Assembly: GCA_963752585.1 (NCBI GenBank)
Contig: CAVVYV010000008.1
Span: 372,001-436,000, forward strand
Length of the DNA: 64,000 nt
Origin: CAVVYV01 sp963752585
GTDB taxonomy: Bacteria > Actinomycetota > Thermoleophilia > Solirubrobacterales > 70-9
Direction: 5' to 3'
Part shown: positions 1 to 8,071 of the stretch, in pieces
Numbering within the stretch: position 1 is the first letter of the stretch
Layout of the letters: each line of letters opens with the position of its first letter
Program-made: the position numbers and the translations under genes
Notes under the pieces: model-generated
Seen by the model: the letters and a program-made list of their open reading frames with translations, nothing else
Told to the model about the DNA's origin: nothing
The model's database searches: none

Positions 1-2
1 AG

Positions 3-1217
3 ACCATGATTGCCCTCGCGATCTGGACCGCGGCTTGGATCCTCTACGAGGTGCGGCAGCGGCGAGAGGGAGAGGCGACTCCCCCGGCGAGGCTGATCAG
101 AGCGTTCGGGTACCCCGTGCTGGTTGTGGCGGTGCTCGGCGTTGCTGTCGTCGCGAACGATCCGAAAGGCGGGGACGCGCTGGCTCGGATCAACCACAGG
201 CAAGCGGTGAACGTCTGCCAGAACTACGCCTTCGGCTACGAGCAGAGGCACGACGATTACCGCGCCTCGCCGTTCGCGGGTTGCGGGCCCCTGGCCGTGA
301 GGGAGTTCGGTGACGAGAGGCCGCTGCTCATCGAGGCGATCCGAGCGAATCCAGGCGCGATGGGAGAGCACTTCCTCTGGAACGCCGGGCTGGTCCCGTA
401 TGGCCTGGAGTTGATGCTCTTTGACCGGATCTCAGCCGGCGCGGACCGTAATCCCGACTACGTCGAAGTCAAGACCGGATCGACGGCGAGCCTGGTCGGG
501 TTGATCTGCCTGGCGGCATTCGTCGTGGGTGGGCTCGTGCTGCTGTGGCGGGATCGGCGGCGCTGGTGGGAGAGCTGGGTCCGCGAGCGAGCCTGGGGAT
601 GGCTGGCGCTGGGCTCCCTGGCCATCACCGCGGCGATCGTGATGATCTGGCAGCGCCCACGGCCCTCCTACCTCTTCGCGCTGACCGTGCTGATTCTGGC
701 GGTGGCCGGTATGAGCGCGATGGCGTACGCGGATCGATGGCCGGGGCTGGGTCGGCTCCGCGCCCTCCCTCCGCTCCTGGCGGTGCTGGTCCTGGTTGTG
801 GTCCCCCCACACTACGGACCGGACTATCAGACCCCGCAGCTCGGACGGCCTGACCGTCCGATGAAGGCGATGGTGGATCGCCTCTATCCGTTTCGAAGCG
901 ATCTTCGAGGCGGCGGGGCGGGGCTTCTCGCGACGTACGCAAGCCCTGTCTGCCCGTACCTGGGCGGGGCCAGGCCCTGCAAGGCGATCAGCTGGAAGGG
1001 GATCCTCAACAGACCGAAGGAAACCTCTGTCCTCGAAGCCTTGGATGCCCGTCGGGTGGATTACATCTACGCCGACACCGACGACCTGGTCGACCCCACG
1101 ATGAGAGAGCTTCTTACCGGCCTTGCGCCGTCTGAGTGGCGTCGGCTGTCACCGCCGTCCTCCGGTCAGGACTGGCTGCTGCTGGCACGCGGGCCGGCGA
1201 CGGGTCCGAGTTCATGA
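3..1217 (+). CDS. Polytopic membrane protein, 5' end probably outside the window
   Basis: The frame is open from the window edge. The first ATG is at position 6, but nothing shows that it is the true start, so this is probably the C-terminal part of a larger protein. About 400 residues are visible. Hydrophobic segments lie at roughly residues 37-50, 160-182, 197-214, 223-244 and 253-270, with an extracytoplasmic-looking loop (two cysteines) between the first and second. The last ~130 residues are soluble and contain a YIYADTDD stretch. The layout (several TM helices followed by a soluble tail) resembles C-terminal parts of GT39/ArnT-like mannosyltransferases, but no catalytic motif is visible because that part would lie upstream. 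Function unassigned. Confidence 0.6.
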   Translation, partial: TMIALAIWTAAWILYEVRQRREGEATPPARLIRAFGYPVLVVAVLGVAVVANDPKGGDALARINHRQAVNVCQNYAFGYEQRHDDYRASPFAGCGPLAVREFGDERPLLIEAIRANPGAMGEHFLWNAGLVPYGLELMLFDRISAGADRNPDYVEVKTGSTASLVGLICLAAFVVGGLVLLWRDRRRWWESWVRERAWGWLALGSLAITAAIVMIWQRPRPSYLFALTVLILAVAGMSAMAYADRWPGLGRLRALPPLLAVLVLVVVPPHYGPDYQTPQLGRPDRPMKAMVDRLYPFRSDLRGGGAGLLATYASPVCPYLGGARPCKAISWKGILNRPKETSVLEALDARRVDYIYADTDDLVDPTMRELLTGLAPSEWRRLSPPSSGQDWLLLARGPATGPSS

Positions 1218-1229
1218 TTCGGGTTTCTA

Positions 1230-2180
1230 GTGGCGCACGGACTCGTGCGCTCCTGCACAATTCTTCGCCAGGTGCGCCGGGGGAGAGCGATAGTCGCAAT
1301 CGTCACCGTCCTTATCGCGATGGGGACACTTGGTCTTGGGCAAGCCAGGGCCGAGAACATGGTCATCCCCAACTGGCCGGAGCTGGTGCCCGACGTCCCG
1401 GAGACCCCCGGCACGGTTCCGCTGGGCTGGGACGTTTGCCCGAAGGGGAAGATGAGCTGCCCGCGGAGGGTGATCGACGAGATGATCGATCGCTGGCGGC
1501 CCCTCGACCGGAGCTGCGATCACGACGCCGTCTTCGCCCTCACCTATCTGCGGACGACGCAGGAGTTCTTCCGCACGGTCCGCGATCAGCCCGGGACCTT
1601 CAGCGACCTCCCCTGGATCAACCACGAGGACGCCGTCTTCGCCGAGCTCTACTTCCGCGCCTACGACGCCTATGCCGCCGGCCGACCGGTGCCGGCCGCC
1701 TGGAAGATCGCCTTCGACGCCGCGAGCTCGCCGCACGTCCAGGCAATGGGCGACCTGCTGCTCGGGATGAACGCCCACATAAACCGCGACCTCCCCTACA
1801 CCCTCGCGCACGTCGGCCTGGTCGATCGCGACGGGGACTCGCGAAAGCCCGACCACGACAAGGTCAACCTGTTCCTGGACCGGGTGATCGACCCGCTCCA
1901 GGACGAGCTCTACCGCCTCTACGACCCGCTGATCGGGACCAGCGACATGGAGCCATCGCCGATCGACGAGGTGGGCGCCCTGGCGCTGATCCGCCTGATG
2001 CGCGAGAACGCCTGGCGGAACGCGAAGCGGCTGGTCGCCGCCCGGTCGAGGCTGGAGCGGAGCCTTGTCTCCCGGTCGATCGAGGCCGAGGCGGCGAGCT
2101 TCGCCCTCACCATTCAGGCGGCGGCGACGGTGCCCGGCTACGGCCCGGTCCGCGACGCCTACTGCATCGCCGCCCACTAG
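1230..2180 (+). CDS. Secreted DUF5995 family protein
   Basis: Starts at GTG 1230, giving 316 residues. An N-terminal basic stretch and a hydrophobic core (IVAIVTVLIAMGTLGLG) ending in ARA look like a Sec signal peptide cleaved near residue 41. The mature part has the features I associate with DUF5995: a helical domain with VFAxLYFRAYDAY, then an INRDLPYTL segment (H- and N-rich helix) around residues 185-200. The biochemical role of this actinobacterial family is unknown. It lies 12 nt after the preceding membrane protein gene, so the two may be cotranscribed. Confidence 0.7.
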   Translation: MAHGLVRSCTILRQVRRGRAIVAIVTVLIAMGTLGLGQARAENMVIPNWPELVPDVPETPGTVPLGWDVCPKGKMSCPRRVIDEMIDRWRPLDRSCDHDAVFALTYLRTTQEFFRTVRDQPGTFSDLPWINHEDAVFAELYFRAYDAYAAGRPVPAAWKIAFDAASSPHVQAMGDLLLGMNAHINRDLPYTLAHVGLVDRDGDSRKPDHDKVNLFLDRVIDPLQDELYRLYDPLIGTSDMEPSPIDEVGALALIRLMRENAWRNAKRLVAARSRLERSLVSRSIEAEAASFALTIQAAATVPGYGPVRDAYCIAAH

Positions 2181-2206
2181 GGCAAGCACCGGCCGCTGAG
2201 GGCGGC

Positions 2207-2212
2207 TAGCGT
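2207..2212 (+). promoter_or_regulatory. Candidate -10 box of a leaderless promoter (UDG)
   Basis: TAGCGT lies 7 nt before the GTG start at 2220 and no Shine-Dalgarno sequence is present. Same geometry as several other genes here (see findings). No -35 element is obvious. Confidence 0.35.
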
Positions 2213-2219
2213 CCTGGGC

Positions 2220-2906
2220 GTGCCGGACTCGCTGGCCGCCGTAGGGCGTGAGGTGACCTCGTGCGTGCGATGCCCCCGGCTGGTCGATTGGCGGGAGCGC
2301 GTCGCCGCCGAGCCGCCCCGGCGCTTCCGCGGGGAGCGCTACTGGGCCCGGCCGCTGCCCGGCTTCGGCGACCCGCGTGCCGGGATCGTGATCGTCGGCC
2401 TGGCGCCCGCTGCGCACGGCGGGAACCGCACCGGGCGGATCTTCACCGGCGATCGCTCGGGCGATTGGCTGTTCGCCGCCCTCCACCGGGCGGGGCTCGC
2501 CAACCAGCCGACGTCGGAGCGCGCCGACGACGGCCTCCGTCTCGAGGGGGCGTATGTCACCGCGGTCAACCGCTGCCCGCCTCCGCGCAACCGCCCGACC
2601 ACCGAGGAGCGCGACAACTGCCTTCCCTACCTGGTCCGGGAGCTGCAGCTGCTCGGGCGCGCCCGGGTCCTGGTGGCGCTCGGCTCCTACGCCTGGGCTG
2701 GGTCCATGCTCGCCGTCGCCGCACTCGGCCCCGAGCTGCCCCGCCCCCGGCCGCGCTTCGGCCACGGCGCCGAGACCGAGGTCGGGCCCTATTCGCTTCT
2801 CGGCTGCTTTCACCCGAGCCAGCAGAACACCTTCACGGGGAAGCTGACCGAGCCGATGATGGACGCCGTCTTCGCCCGCGCCCGGGAGCTCGCCGGGGGT
2901 GATTAA
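2220..2906 (+). CDS. Uracil-DNA glycosylase, family 5 (UDGb), Fe-S type
   Basis: 228 residues from GTG 2220. Base-excision repair enzyme that removes uracil and other deaminated bases from DNA. Family 5 signatures are visible: an N-terminal CVRC pair (Cys15, Cys18) and two later cysteines (NRCPPP and DNCLPY) that should bind a [4Fe-4S] cluster. The active-site loop GLAPAAHGGNRTGR lies near residues 60-73 (A in place of the catalytic Asp/Asn, as in UDGb), followed by FTGDRSGDWL and by HPSQQNTFTG near the C-terminus. Length and motifs match the family. The stop codon abuts the next gene, so the two are probably linked in expression. Confidence 0.85.
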   Translation: MPDSLAAVGREVTSCVRCPRLVDWRERVAAEPPRRFRGERYWARPLPGFGDPRAGIVIVGLAPAAHGGNRTGRIFTGDRSGDWLFAALHRAGLANQPTSERADDGLRLEGAYVTAVNRCPPPRNRPTTEERDNCLPYLVRELQLLGRARVLVALGSYAWAGSMLAVAALGPELPRPRPRFGHGAETEVGPYSLLGCFHPSQQNTFTGKLTEPMMDAVFARARELAGGD

Positions 2907-2916
2907 TACTTCGCGG

Positions 2917-4350
2917 ATGGAGGTCAGCCCTCGGATCTCGGTGCTCCTGCCGCTCAAGGACGAGCGCGGGGCCGGTATCGAGTGCATGCGCGCCTGGACC
3001 GAGCAGACCGTTGATCCCGCGATCTATGAGGTGGTTGCGCTCGTGCCGGGCGGGGACCGCCGCCTGGAGCGCGCGACTAGGTCGCTGATGCGGCCGGGAG
3101 ACCAGTGGTTGGAGCTCCCGGGCTCCTCGGAGCTGCTCAACGCCGGGGCGGAGGCGGCGCGGGGGGAGTTCATCTTCCTAACTGAGTCCCACTGCGTTCC
3201 GGAGGCCGATTGCCTGGAGGCGATGCTCGAGGAGCTGGATCGGACCGGAGCCCCGGGGGTCCGAGGAGCCGATTCTCCAGATGCGCAGGGTCCGATCGGG
3301 GAGCTCGAGCGAGACGCCTTTCTGCAGGAGATCGTCCTCGAGGAGGATCCCAACCATTGGCGGAAGATCCTGGTTCACAGCCTCGCGCTGCGGAGAGATC
3401 TTTACCTCGACGCGGGTGGGCTCCCCCCTCGGTACGGGGCCTTCGGGGCGTGGGTCCTGGGAATCGTCCTCGATGCTCGTGGCGAGCGGCTTGAGTTCAG
3501 CCCACGCCCGCGCGTCCGCCACGTCTACGACGGCCACCTCAGTCATGTCCGGGAGCATCTGTTCAGCTTCGGGCGGGGGGAGACGAGATATCGGAGCGAC
3601 GTGCCTGAGTCGCTAGCTGAGCACTACCTGGGGATCACCCATGAATGGGAAGAGCGCCTCGCGCATACGCGGGACGGTGCCCGTCGTGCGCTCCGGGCGG
3701 CCGTCGCCCTTCGGCATCCGGGGACGGTCGGAGTCGCGATGCGCCACCTGGCGGTAGCGACCCTCGGTCCAAGGGCCTCGATCGCCGCAGCGGCCCTCGA
3801 GTCGAGGCTCGCCGCGCTAATCGCCCGCGCGTCCAGGTTGCCCAAGCGGCGGACGTGGCGATTCGGGGACTTCTGGCGATTGACGGTCCGCGAGGGACGG
3901 ATCGCCGGCCTCGCCGAGCGCTCGGCGGACCCACCCGACGCCCCAGTCGCGCAGGAGGTCATCGATCTGACCGCCTCCCACGGGGGCAGGGTGATCGGCT
4001 TCCACGATCCGGAGCCGGTGGAGGGAGAGCCTCCGGTTCGCTGGACCTCGCACTTGGCCTTGATTAGGGTCAGCGTTCCAGGCGCAGGGAGGCACAGGGC
4101 AAGGCTTGAGCTTCACCCCCTCGAGCGGCCCAAGGGGGCCAAGCCCGCTCGCCCTCGCGTCGCGGTGGACGGGCGACGCGTACCGGCTTCGGTCACCGAC
4201 GACGCGATCGAGTTCGAGATCGACGGCGGCGAGCACTGGGTTGCGATCGCGTGTTCTCCGCTGCGGCCGCGCAGGCACGGAGTGATGGACCATCGCGACC
4301 TGGGTCTTTGCGCTCGGTCGCTGCGGTTTGAGCCGCTCCTGGCGCAGTGA
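2917..4350 (+). CDS. Family 2 glycosyltransferase (GT-A fold)
   Basis: ATG 2917 gives 477 residues. An alternative GTG at 2899 overlaps the UDG stop by 8 nt, but an AATACT box 6 nt before ATG 2917 favours the later, leaderless-type start. The N-terminus (ISVLLPLKDERG) is a typical GT2 nucleotide-binding beta strand, followed by FLTESHCVPE near residue 95, where GT2 enzymes place their DxD-like metal site (here no classic DxD). Helices and a beta-rich C-terminal half (residues ~350-475) follow. Likely transfers a sugar from a nucleotide-sugar in the cytoplasm; acceptor unknown. No TM helix is seen. Confidence 0.65.
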   Translation: MEVSPRISVLLPLKDERGAGIECMRAWTEQTVDPAIYEVVALVPGGDRRLERATRSLMRPGDQWLELPGSSELLNAGAEAARGEFIFLTESHCVPEADCLEAMLEELDRTGAPGVRGADSPDAQGPIGELERDAFLQEIVLEEDPNHWRKILVHSLALRRDLYLDAGGLPPRYGAFGAWVLGIVLDARGERLEFSPRPRVRHVYDGHLSHVREHLFSFGRGETRYRSDVPESLAEHYLGITHEWEERLAHTRDGARRALRAAVALRHPGTVGVAMRHLAVATLGPRASIAAAALESRLAALIARASRLPKRRTWRFGDFWRLTVREGRIAGLAERSADPPDAPVAQEVIDLTASHGGRVIGFHDPEPVEGEPPVRWTSHLALIRVSVPGAGRHRARLELHPLERPKGAKPARPRVAVDGRRVPASVTDDAIEFEIDGGEHWVAIACSPLRPRRHGVMDHRDLGLCARSLRFEPLLAQ

Positions 4351-4405
4351 CGACCGCCCCCTAGAGCTCGGCGGCACCTGGCGGCGCCGCGTCCAGGCGG
4401 CGGCC

Positions 4406-4411
4406 CATACT
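4406..4411 (+). promoter_or_regulatory. Candidate -10 box of a leaderless promoter (pgsA)
   Basis: CATACT is followed after 8 nt by the GTG start of pgsA, with no ribosome binding site in between. Confidence 0.35.
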
Positions 4412-4419
4412 TTGGCGCG

Positions 4420-4974
4420 GTGTTCCCGCTCAACCTGCCGAACACGCTCACCGTCCTCCGGATCCTGCTGGTTCCGGTGGTGATCGTGGCGCTGCTCGAC
4501 GAGACGCCGAACGGGGACACGATCGCGGCCGGTGTCTTCGCCCTCGCGGCCCTCACCGACGGGCTCGACGGCTACATCGCCCGCAGCCGTGGCGCCGTCA
4601 CCACCTTCGGCAAGCTGATGGACCCGATCGCCGACAAGCTGCTGGTCACCGCCGCCCTGGTGGCGCTCGTCTCGCTCAACCGGCTCGAGGCGTGGGTGGC
4701 GATGGTGATCATCGCCCGGGAGTTCGCGGTCACCGGGCTCCGCGGGCTCGCCGCCGAGCAAGGGGTGGTGATCCACGCGAGCTGGCTGGGCAAGGTGAAG
4801 ACCGCGCTTCAGATTGCGGCGATCATCGCCCTGATCGTCTTCGACCCGGCGCCGCTCTCGGTCGACCTCCTCGTCTACGCCGCTGTGGCGGTGACGGTGA
4901 TCAGCGGCGTCGACTACTTCTTCGGCTTCCGCCGAATGGCGTCCAAGGGCGGTGCTCAGGTCGACCGTGCCTGA
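4420..4974 (+). CDS. pgsA: CDP-diacylglycerol--glycerol-3-phosphate 3-phosphatidyltransferase
   Basis: 184 residues from GTG 4420. An integral membrane enzyme making phosphatidylglycerol phosphate from CDP-DAG and glycerol-3-phosphate, the committed step to PG and cardiolipin. The CDP-alcohol phosphotransferase motif D-x2-DG-x2-AR-x8-G-x3-D-x3-D is complete in TDGLDGYIARS...FGKLMDPIADK (residues ~47-75). About five to six hydrophobic segments are present and the usual NLPNTLTVLRILLVPV N-terminus is intact. The 3' end overlaps the convergent methyltransferase gene by 19 nt. Confidence 0.9.
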   Translation: MFPLNLPNTLTVLRILLVPVVIVALLDETPNGDTIAAGVFALAALTDGLDGYIARSRGAVTTFGKLMDPIADKLLVTAALVALVSLNRLEAWVAMVIIAREFAVTGLRGLAAEQGVVIHASWLGKVKTALQIAAIIALIVFDPAPLSVDLLVYAAVAVTVISGVDYFFGFRRMASKGGAQVDRA

Positions 4975-5591
4975 GCGCCTGCCGCCTCGTTGAAGATCAC
5001 CCCGATCCCTCCCCATTGGCCATTACCTCGATCGTCCCCGGGGTCGGTGAACTCGGCGGTCCGGTGGTGAGGCGCCAGCTCGGTCCAAAGCTCGTCGACC
5101 TTGCAGAGCGGCTGATCGGGGTGCTCGAGGATGTCGTGGAACGCGATCAACCCCCTCGGCCCGACCAGGGGCGCATACATCTCCCAGTCGCGCTTCACGC
5201 CTTCATACGTATGGTCGCCGTCGATCAACAGGAAGTCGATCGGCCGGCCGTCGAGCAGGGACTTCAGGCGCCTCAGCGTCCTCCGTTTGTGTGAATCACG
5301 CCGGAGGGCGTGGAGCTCCTGACCCGGCTGGGCGAAGGACTGGAATTCGCGAGCTTCCTCCTTCGAGTAGCCGCCCCCGAAGAGGCCATCGGGCAGGTCG
5401 ATGCTCACGATCAGCGCCTCCGGATCGGCCGCCTGACACCAGGCGAACAGGGTCCCGCCCTTATGGGTGCCGATCTCGACCACCGTCTCGGGCCGGCGCT
5501 CGCGGACGAGCGCGATCAGAGGCTCGAGCTCCGAGACCTTCTGGAATGCCTCCCGCCGAACCGCCTCGACCGCCAGCTCTCGATCGGTCAC
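4956..5591 (-). CDS. Class I SAM-dependent methyltransferase (Methyltransf_24/CmcI-like)
   Basis: 211 residues. Rossmann motif I is VVEIGTHKGGTLFAW (residues ~37-51). An acidic end of beta 2 (IVSIDLP) and the motif FLLIDGDHTYEGVKRDW (residues ~120-136), then LIAFHDI, are characteristic of the CmcI/TylF-related small-molecule O-methyltransferases, where the Asp/His residues help bind a metal. Substrate unknown. It sits 10 nt downstream of folE2 on the same strand and is probably cotranscribed with it. Confidence 0.75.
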   Translation of the reverse strand: MTDRELAVEAVRREAFQKVSELEPLIALVRERRPETVVEIGTHKGGTLFAWCQAADPEALIVSIDLPDGLFGGGYSKEEAREFQSFAQPGQELHALRRDSHKRRTLRRLKSLLDGRPIDFLLIDGDHTYEGVKRDWEMYAPLVGPRGLIAFHDILEHPDQPLCKVDELWTELAPHHRTAEFTDPGDDRGNGQWGGIGVIFNEAAGAQARST

Positions 5592-5601
5592 TCCGCTGTC
5601 C

Positions 5602-6618
5602 TTACGGGTGGCTGGCCGGCGCCTCGAGCCACCCGCGCATCGTCATGTGGTTGCGGGAGTGCTCGCCGCTCTCGAGCTCGCGGGTGATCTCCGAGATCAG
5701 GCCGTAGCGCTCGGCGACGACGTTGTGGCGGTGGATCGTCTCCAGGTTCTCCTGGCGAGCGTGGACGAAGGCGCCGTCCCCGAGCTCCGGGAAGGCCTCG
5801 CTCACCCGGCGGATCATCTCGCGGACGCAGTCCTCGACGAAGCGGGGGTTTGCGTGGGCCTTCTCGACCACCGCGCGCTCGTCGGAGCGCTTCATCAGCT
5901 CGTAGATCTCGCTCGACATCGAGCCCTCGACGATGTGGAGGAGCTCCCGGGCGTCGATCTCGACCGCGGAGCCCTCGGTGCGGCCGACGTGCAGGGTGCC
6001 GATCCCCCGCTGGTTGTGGGTGGCGATGGGGACGCTCTCGATCACCCGCTCGATCTCGTCGGGGTCGAACCCCTGCTCGGCCAGCCGCTCTCGGGCACCC
6101 TCTTCGACCAGGCCCTGGGCGCACGGGCAGGCGGTCATCCCCTGGGCCTCGACGCCGGTGAGGGTGCGGGTGCCTCGATCGGAGGCGACCGCGGTGCCGA
6201 GGAGGGAGTAGATCTCCTGGGTCGGCAGCCCGGAGACGGGGGCGGGCACCGTCTCCGGATAGCGGGCCGCGATCCGGACCTCGGACCGCAGCCCTCCCTG
6301 GCGCTCGCGGACCTGCTCGGCGATGTGGGCGGCGAGCACCTCGGCCCGCAGCGCCTCGCCGAGGACGACGCTGTCGATCGCCTCGTTGACGACCTCCTCG
6401 AAGCGGGACATGTGGACTCCGGCCTGCTCCGGGTTGAGGTCGACCAGGCACTCGAGCTCGGCGTGGTACAGCGAGCCGGTGCCGTCGCTGCCCGGGGCGG
6501 CGACGCGGACCACCTTCTCGACTCCGGTCACCCCGACCCGCGAGAGGCTGACCCTGGTGGATGGGGTGGAGGCCTGAGCGTCGCGGCCGGGGGAAACGGT
6601 GAAGGTCGGGTTCGCCAT
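5602..6618 (-). CDS. folE2: GTP cyclohydrolase type IB (FolE2/MptA family)
   Basis: 338 residues. Converts GTP to a dihydroneopterin phosphate, the first step of folate/pterin synthesis, with a metal other than the zinc used by FolE. Family marks: GVHMSRFEE at residues 67-75 and the metal-binding cysteine region MTACPCAQ at residues 151-158, plus THNQRG near residue 200. The MTACPCAQ form is shared with archaeal MptA-like members, so the exact product (triphosphate or cyclic phosphate) is not settled by sequence. On the minus strand a CATACT box lies 7 nt upstream of the ATG without a ribosome binding site, so it is probably leaderless. First gene of a two-gene unit with the methyltransferase. 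Confidence 0.85.
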   Translation of the reverse strand: MANPTFTVSPGRDAQASTPSTRVSLSRVGVTGVEKVVRVAAPGSDGTGSLYHAELECLVDLNPEQAGVHMSRFEEVVNEAIDSVVLGEALRAEVLAAHIAEQVRERQGGLRSEVRIAARYPETVPAPVSGLPTQEIYSLLGTAVASDRGTRTLTGVEAQGMTACPCAQGLVEEGARERLAEQGFDPDEIERVIESVPIATHNQRGIGTLHVGRTEGSAVEIDARELLHIVEGSMSSEIYELMKRSDERAVVEKAHANPRFVEDCVREMIRRVSEAFPELGDGAFVHARQENLETIHRHNVVAERYGLISEITRELESGEHSRNHMTMRGWLEAPASHP

Positions 6619-6696
6619 CGGTCGAAGTATGAAGGGCCGGGATCGGCGGCAGCTGAATCGTGAAGCGCGGCGCGCGCCTCCCGCGAGCTCCCTCCA

Positions 6697-6702
6697 TATA
6701 CT
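6697..6702 (+). promoter_or_regulatory. Candidate -10 box upstream of the primary sigma gene
   Basis: TATACT, the best match to a sigma-70 -10 hexamer in the folE2/sigA divergent region, 66 nt before the TTG start. No convincing -35 is seen. Confidence 0.35.
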
Positions 6703-6768
6703 GCGGTCCGCTTCGCCTCGGAGCCGTCTAGAGGAGATGGCTTCGGAAGGACTGGGAGGAAGGGAGAC

Positions 6769-7860
6769 TTGGCGAGCATCAGGGAGCCGGTTGCGTCAGA
6801 CGAGCAGCCATTTGCCGACAGCGAGCAGCTGGGGCGGCTGATCGCGGCGGGCTCCGAGCGCGGTTACCTCACCTTCGAGGAGATCGCGGCGACTCTGGAG
6901 GAGGTCGAGGTGGCCAAGGAGCAGGTCGCCGACCTGCATTCCCATCTGGTCGAGCAGGGGATCGACGTGATCGCGGCCGACGGGGTGACCGCTTACAAGC
7001 AGACCAGGGAGAAGCAGGAGCTCGATCTGACGGTCGAGCCGAGCCTCGACTGCCTCCGTCTCTACCTGCGCTCGATCGGATTGGTCGAGCTGCTGACCGC
7101 GGAGCAGGAGGTCGATCTGGCGAAGCGGATCGAGCGCGGCGACATCGGGGCGAAGCGACACATGGTCGAGGCGAACCTGAGGCTGGTGGTCTCGATCTCG
7201 AAGTCGTATCTCGGGCGGGGGCTGAGCTTCCTCGACCTGATCCAGGAGGGATCGCTGGGGCTGATCCGGGCGGTGGAGAAGTTCGACTACCGGCGCGGAT
7301 ACAAGTTCTCCACCTACGCCACCTGGTGGATCCGCCAGGCGGTCACGCGGGCGCTCGCCGACAAGTCGCGGACGATCCGAATCCCGGTGCACATGGTCGA
7401 GAAGCTGAATCGGGTGGTGCACGTCGAGCGCCAGCTGGTTCAGCGGCTGGGGCGAGAGCCGGAGCCGGATGAGATCGCGGCGGAGCTCGAATGGTCCACC
7501 CAGGACGTGCGGGACATCCTCCGGGTGAGCCAGCTGCCGGTCTCGCTGGAGAAGCCGATCGGCGACGAGGAGGATTCCGAGCTGGGCGACTTCATCGCCG
7601 ACGAAACGGCCGAGTCGCCGTTCGAGACCGCGTCGGAGCGGCTGCAGCGAGAGGACGTTCAGCGGGTGCTGGCGACGCTGCCCCGCCGGGAGCGGGAGGT
7701 GATCGAGCTCCGCTACGGGCTCAACGGGCACCGGCCGCTCACCCTCGAGGAGGTCGGCCAGGCGTTCGGCGTCACCCGCGAGCGGATCCGCCAGATCGAG
7801 AACAACACCCTGAAGAAGCTCCAGGTGCTGCCCGAGGCACAGCCGCTGCGCCAGGGTTAG
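6769..7860 (+). CDS. sigA: Primary RNA polymerase sigma factor (RpoD/SigA, group 1)
   Basis: 363 residues from TTG 6769, chosen because a strong purine-rich Shine-Dalgarno stretch (GGAGGAAGGGAG) lies just upstream. A short region 1.1-like helical domain (residues ~20-65) is followed by region 1.2 (LDCLRLYLRSIG, ~89-105), region 2 with the -10 recognition helix (FDYRRGYKFSTYATWWIRQA, ~170-190), region 3, and region 4 with the -35 helix-turn-helix (GVTRERIRQIENNTLKKL, ~330-350). It lacks the long acidic N-terminal extension of mycobacterial SigA. This protein should recognise the TANNNT boxes seen throughout the window. Confidence 0.93.
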   Translation: MASIREPVASDEQPFADSEQLGRLIAAGSERGYLTFEEIAATLEEVEVAKEQVADLHSHLVEQGIDVIAADGVTAYKQTREKQELDLTVEPSLDCLRLYLRSIGLVELLTAEQEVDLAKRIERGDIGAKRHMVEANLRLVVSISKSYLGRGLSFLDLIQEGSLGLIRAVEKFDYRRGYKFSTYATWWIRQAVTRALADKSRTIRIPVHMVEKLNRVVHVERQLVQRLGREPEPDEIAAELEWSTQDVRDILRVSQLPVSLEKPIGDEEDSELGDFIADETAESPFETASERLQREDVQRVLATLPRREREVIELRYGLNGHRPLTLEEVGQAFGVTRERIRQIENNTLKKLQVLPEAQPLRQG

Positions 7861-8071
7861 GCTGCCCCTCGCCGGACATCGCGGCGCTCGCTTGCAGGGT
7901 TGCCACCTGCGCCGCGCGGTGGGATGATGGAGGCGAAGGGCGCCCGGCCGGCTGGGCGACCCGGAACCCGGCAGCTTTCACCGACGCTCGGTTCCTGCCA
8001 GGGTGAGAAGACCAACCCCCGGGCAGTCGACGGGGGCGAGGCGTCCGGCCCCAGCCGGCCTGGAGCGCCCG
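7861..8071. other. Intergenic segment with inverted repeats, no gene recognised
   Basis: 211 bp between the convergent sigA and nuclease/AbrB genes. It contains complementary pieces (GGAACC near 7971 and GGTTCC near 7990; GGCAG and CTGCC flanking them), so an RNA from either strand could fold. No Rfam family is recognised by eye and no U-tract follows, so it is not a clear terminator. Confidence 0.3.

Noticed and set aside
3817..5016. Long minus-strand frame under the glycosyltransferase and pgsA
   Set aside because: High-GC shadow frame with His/Asp/Arg-rich translation; plus-strand genes carry recognised motifs.
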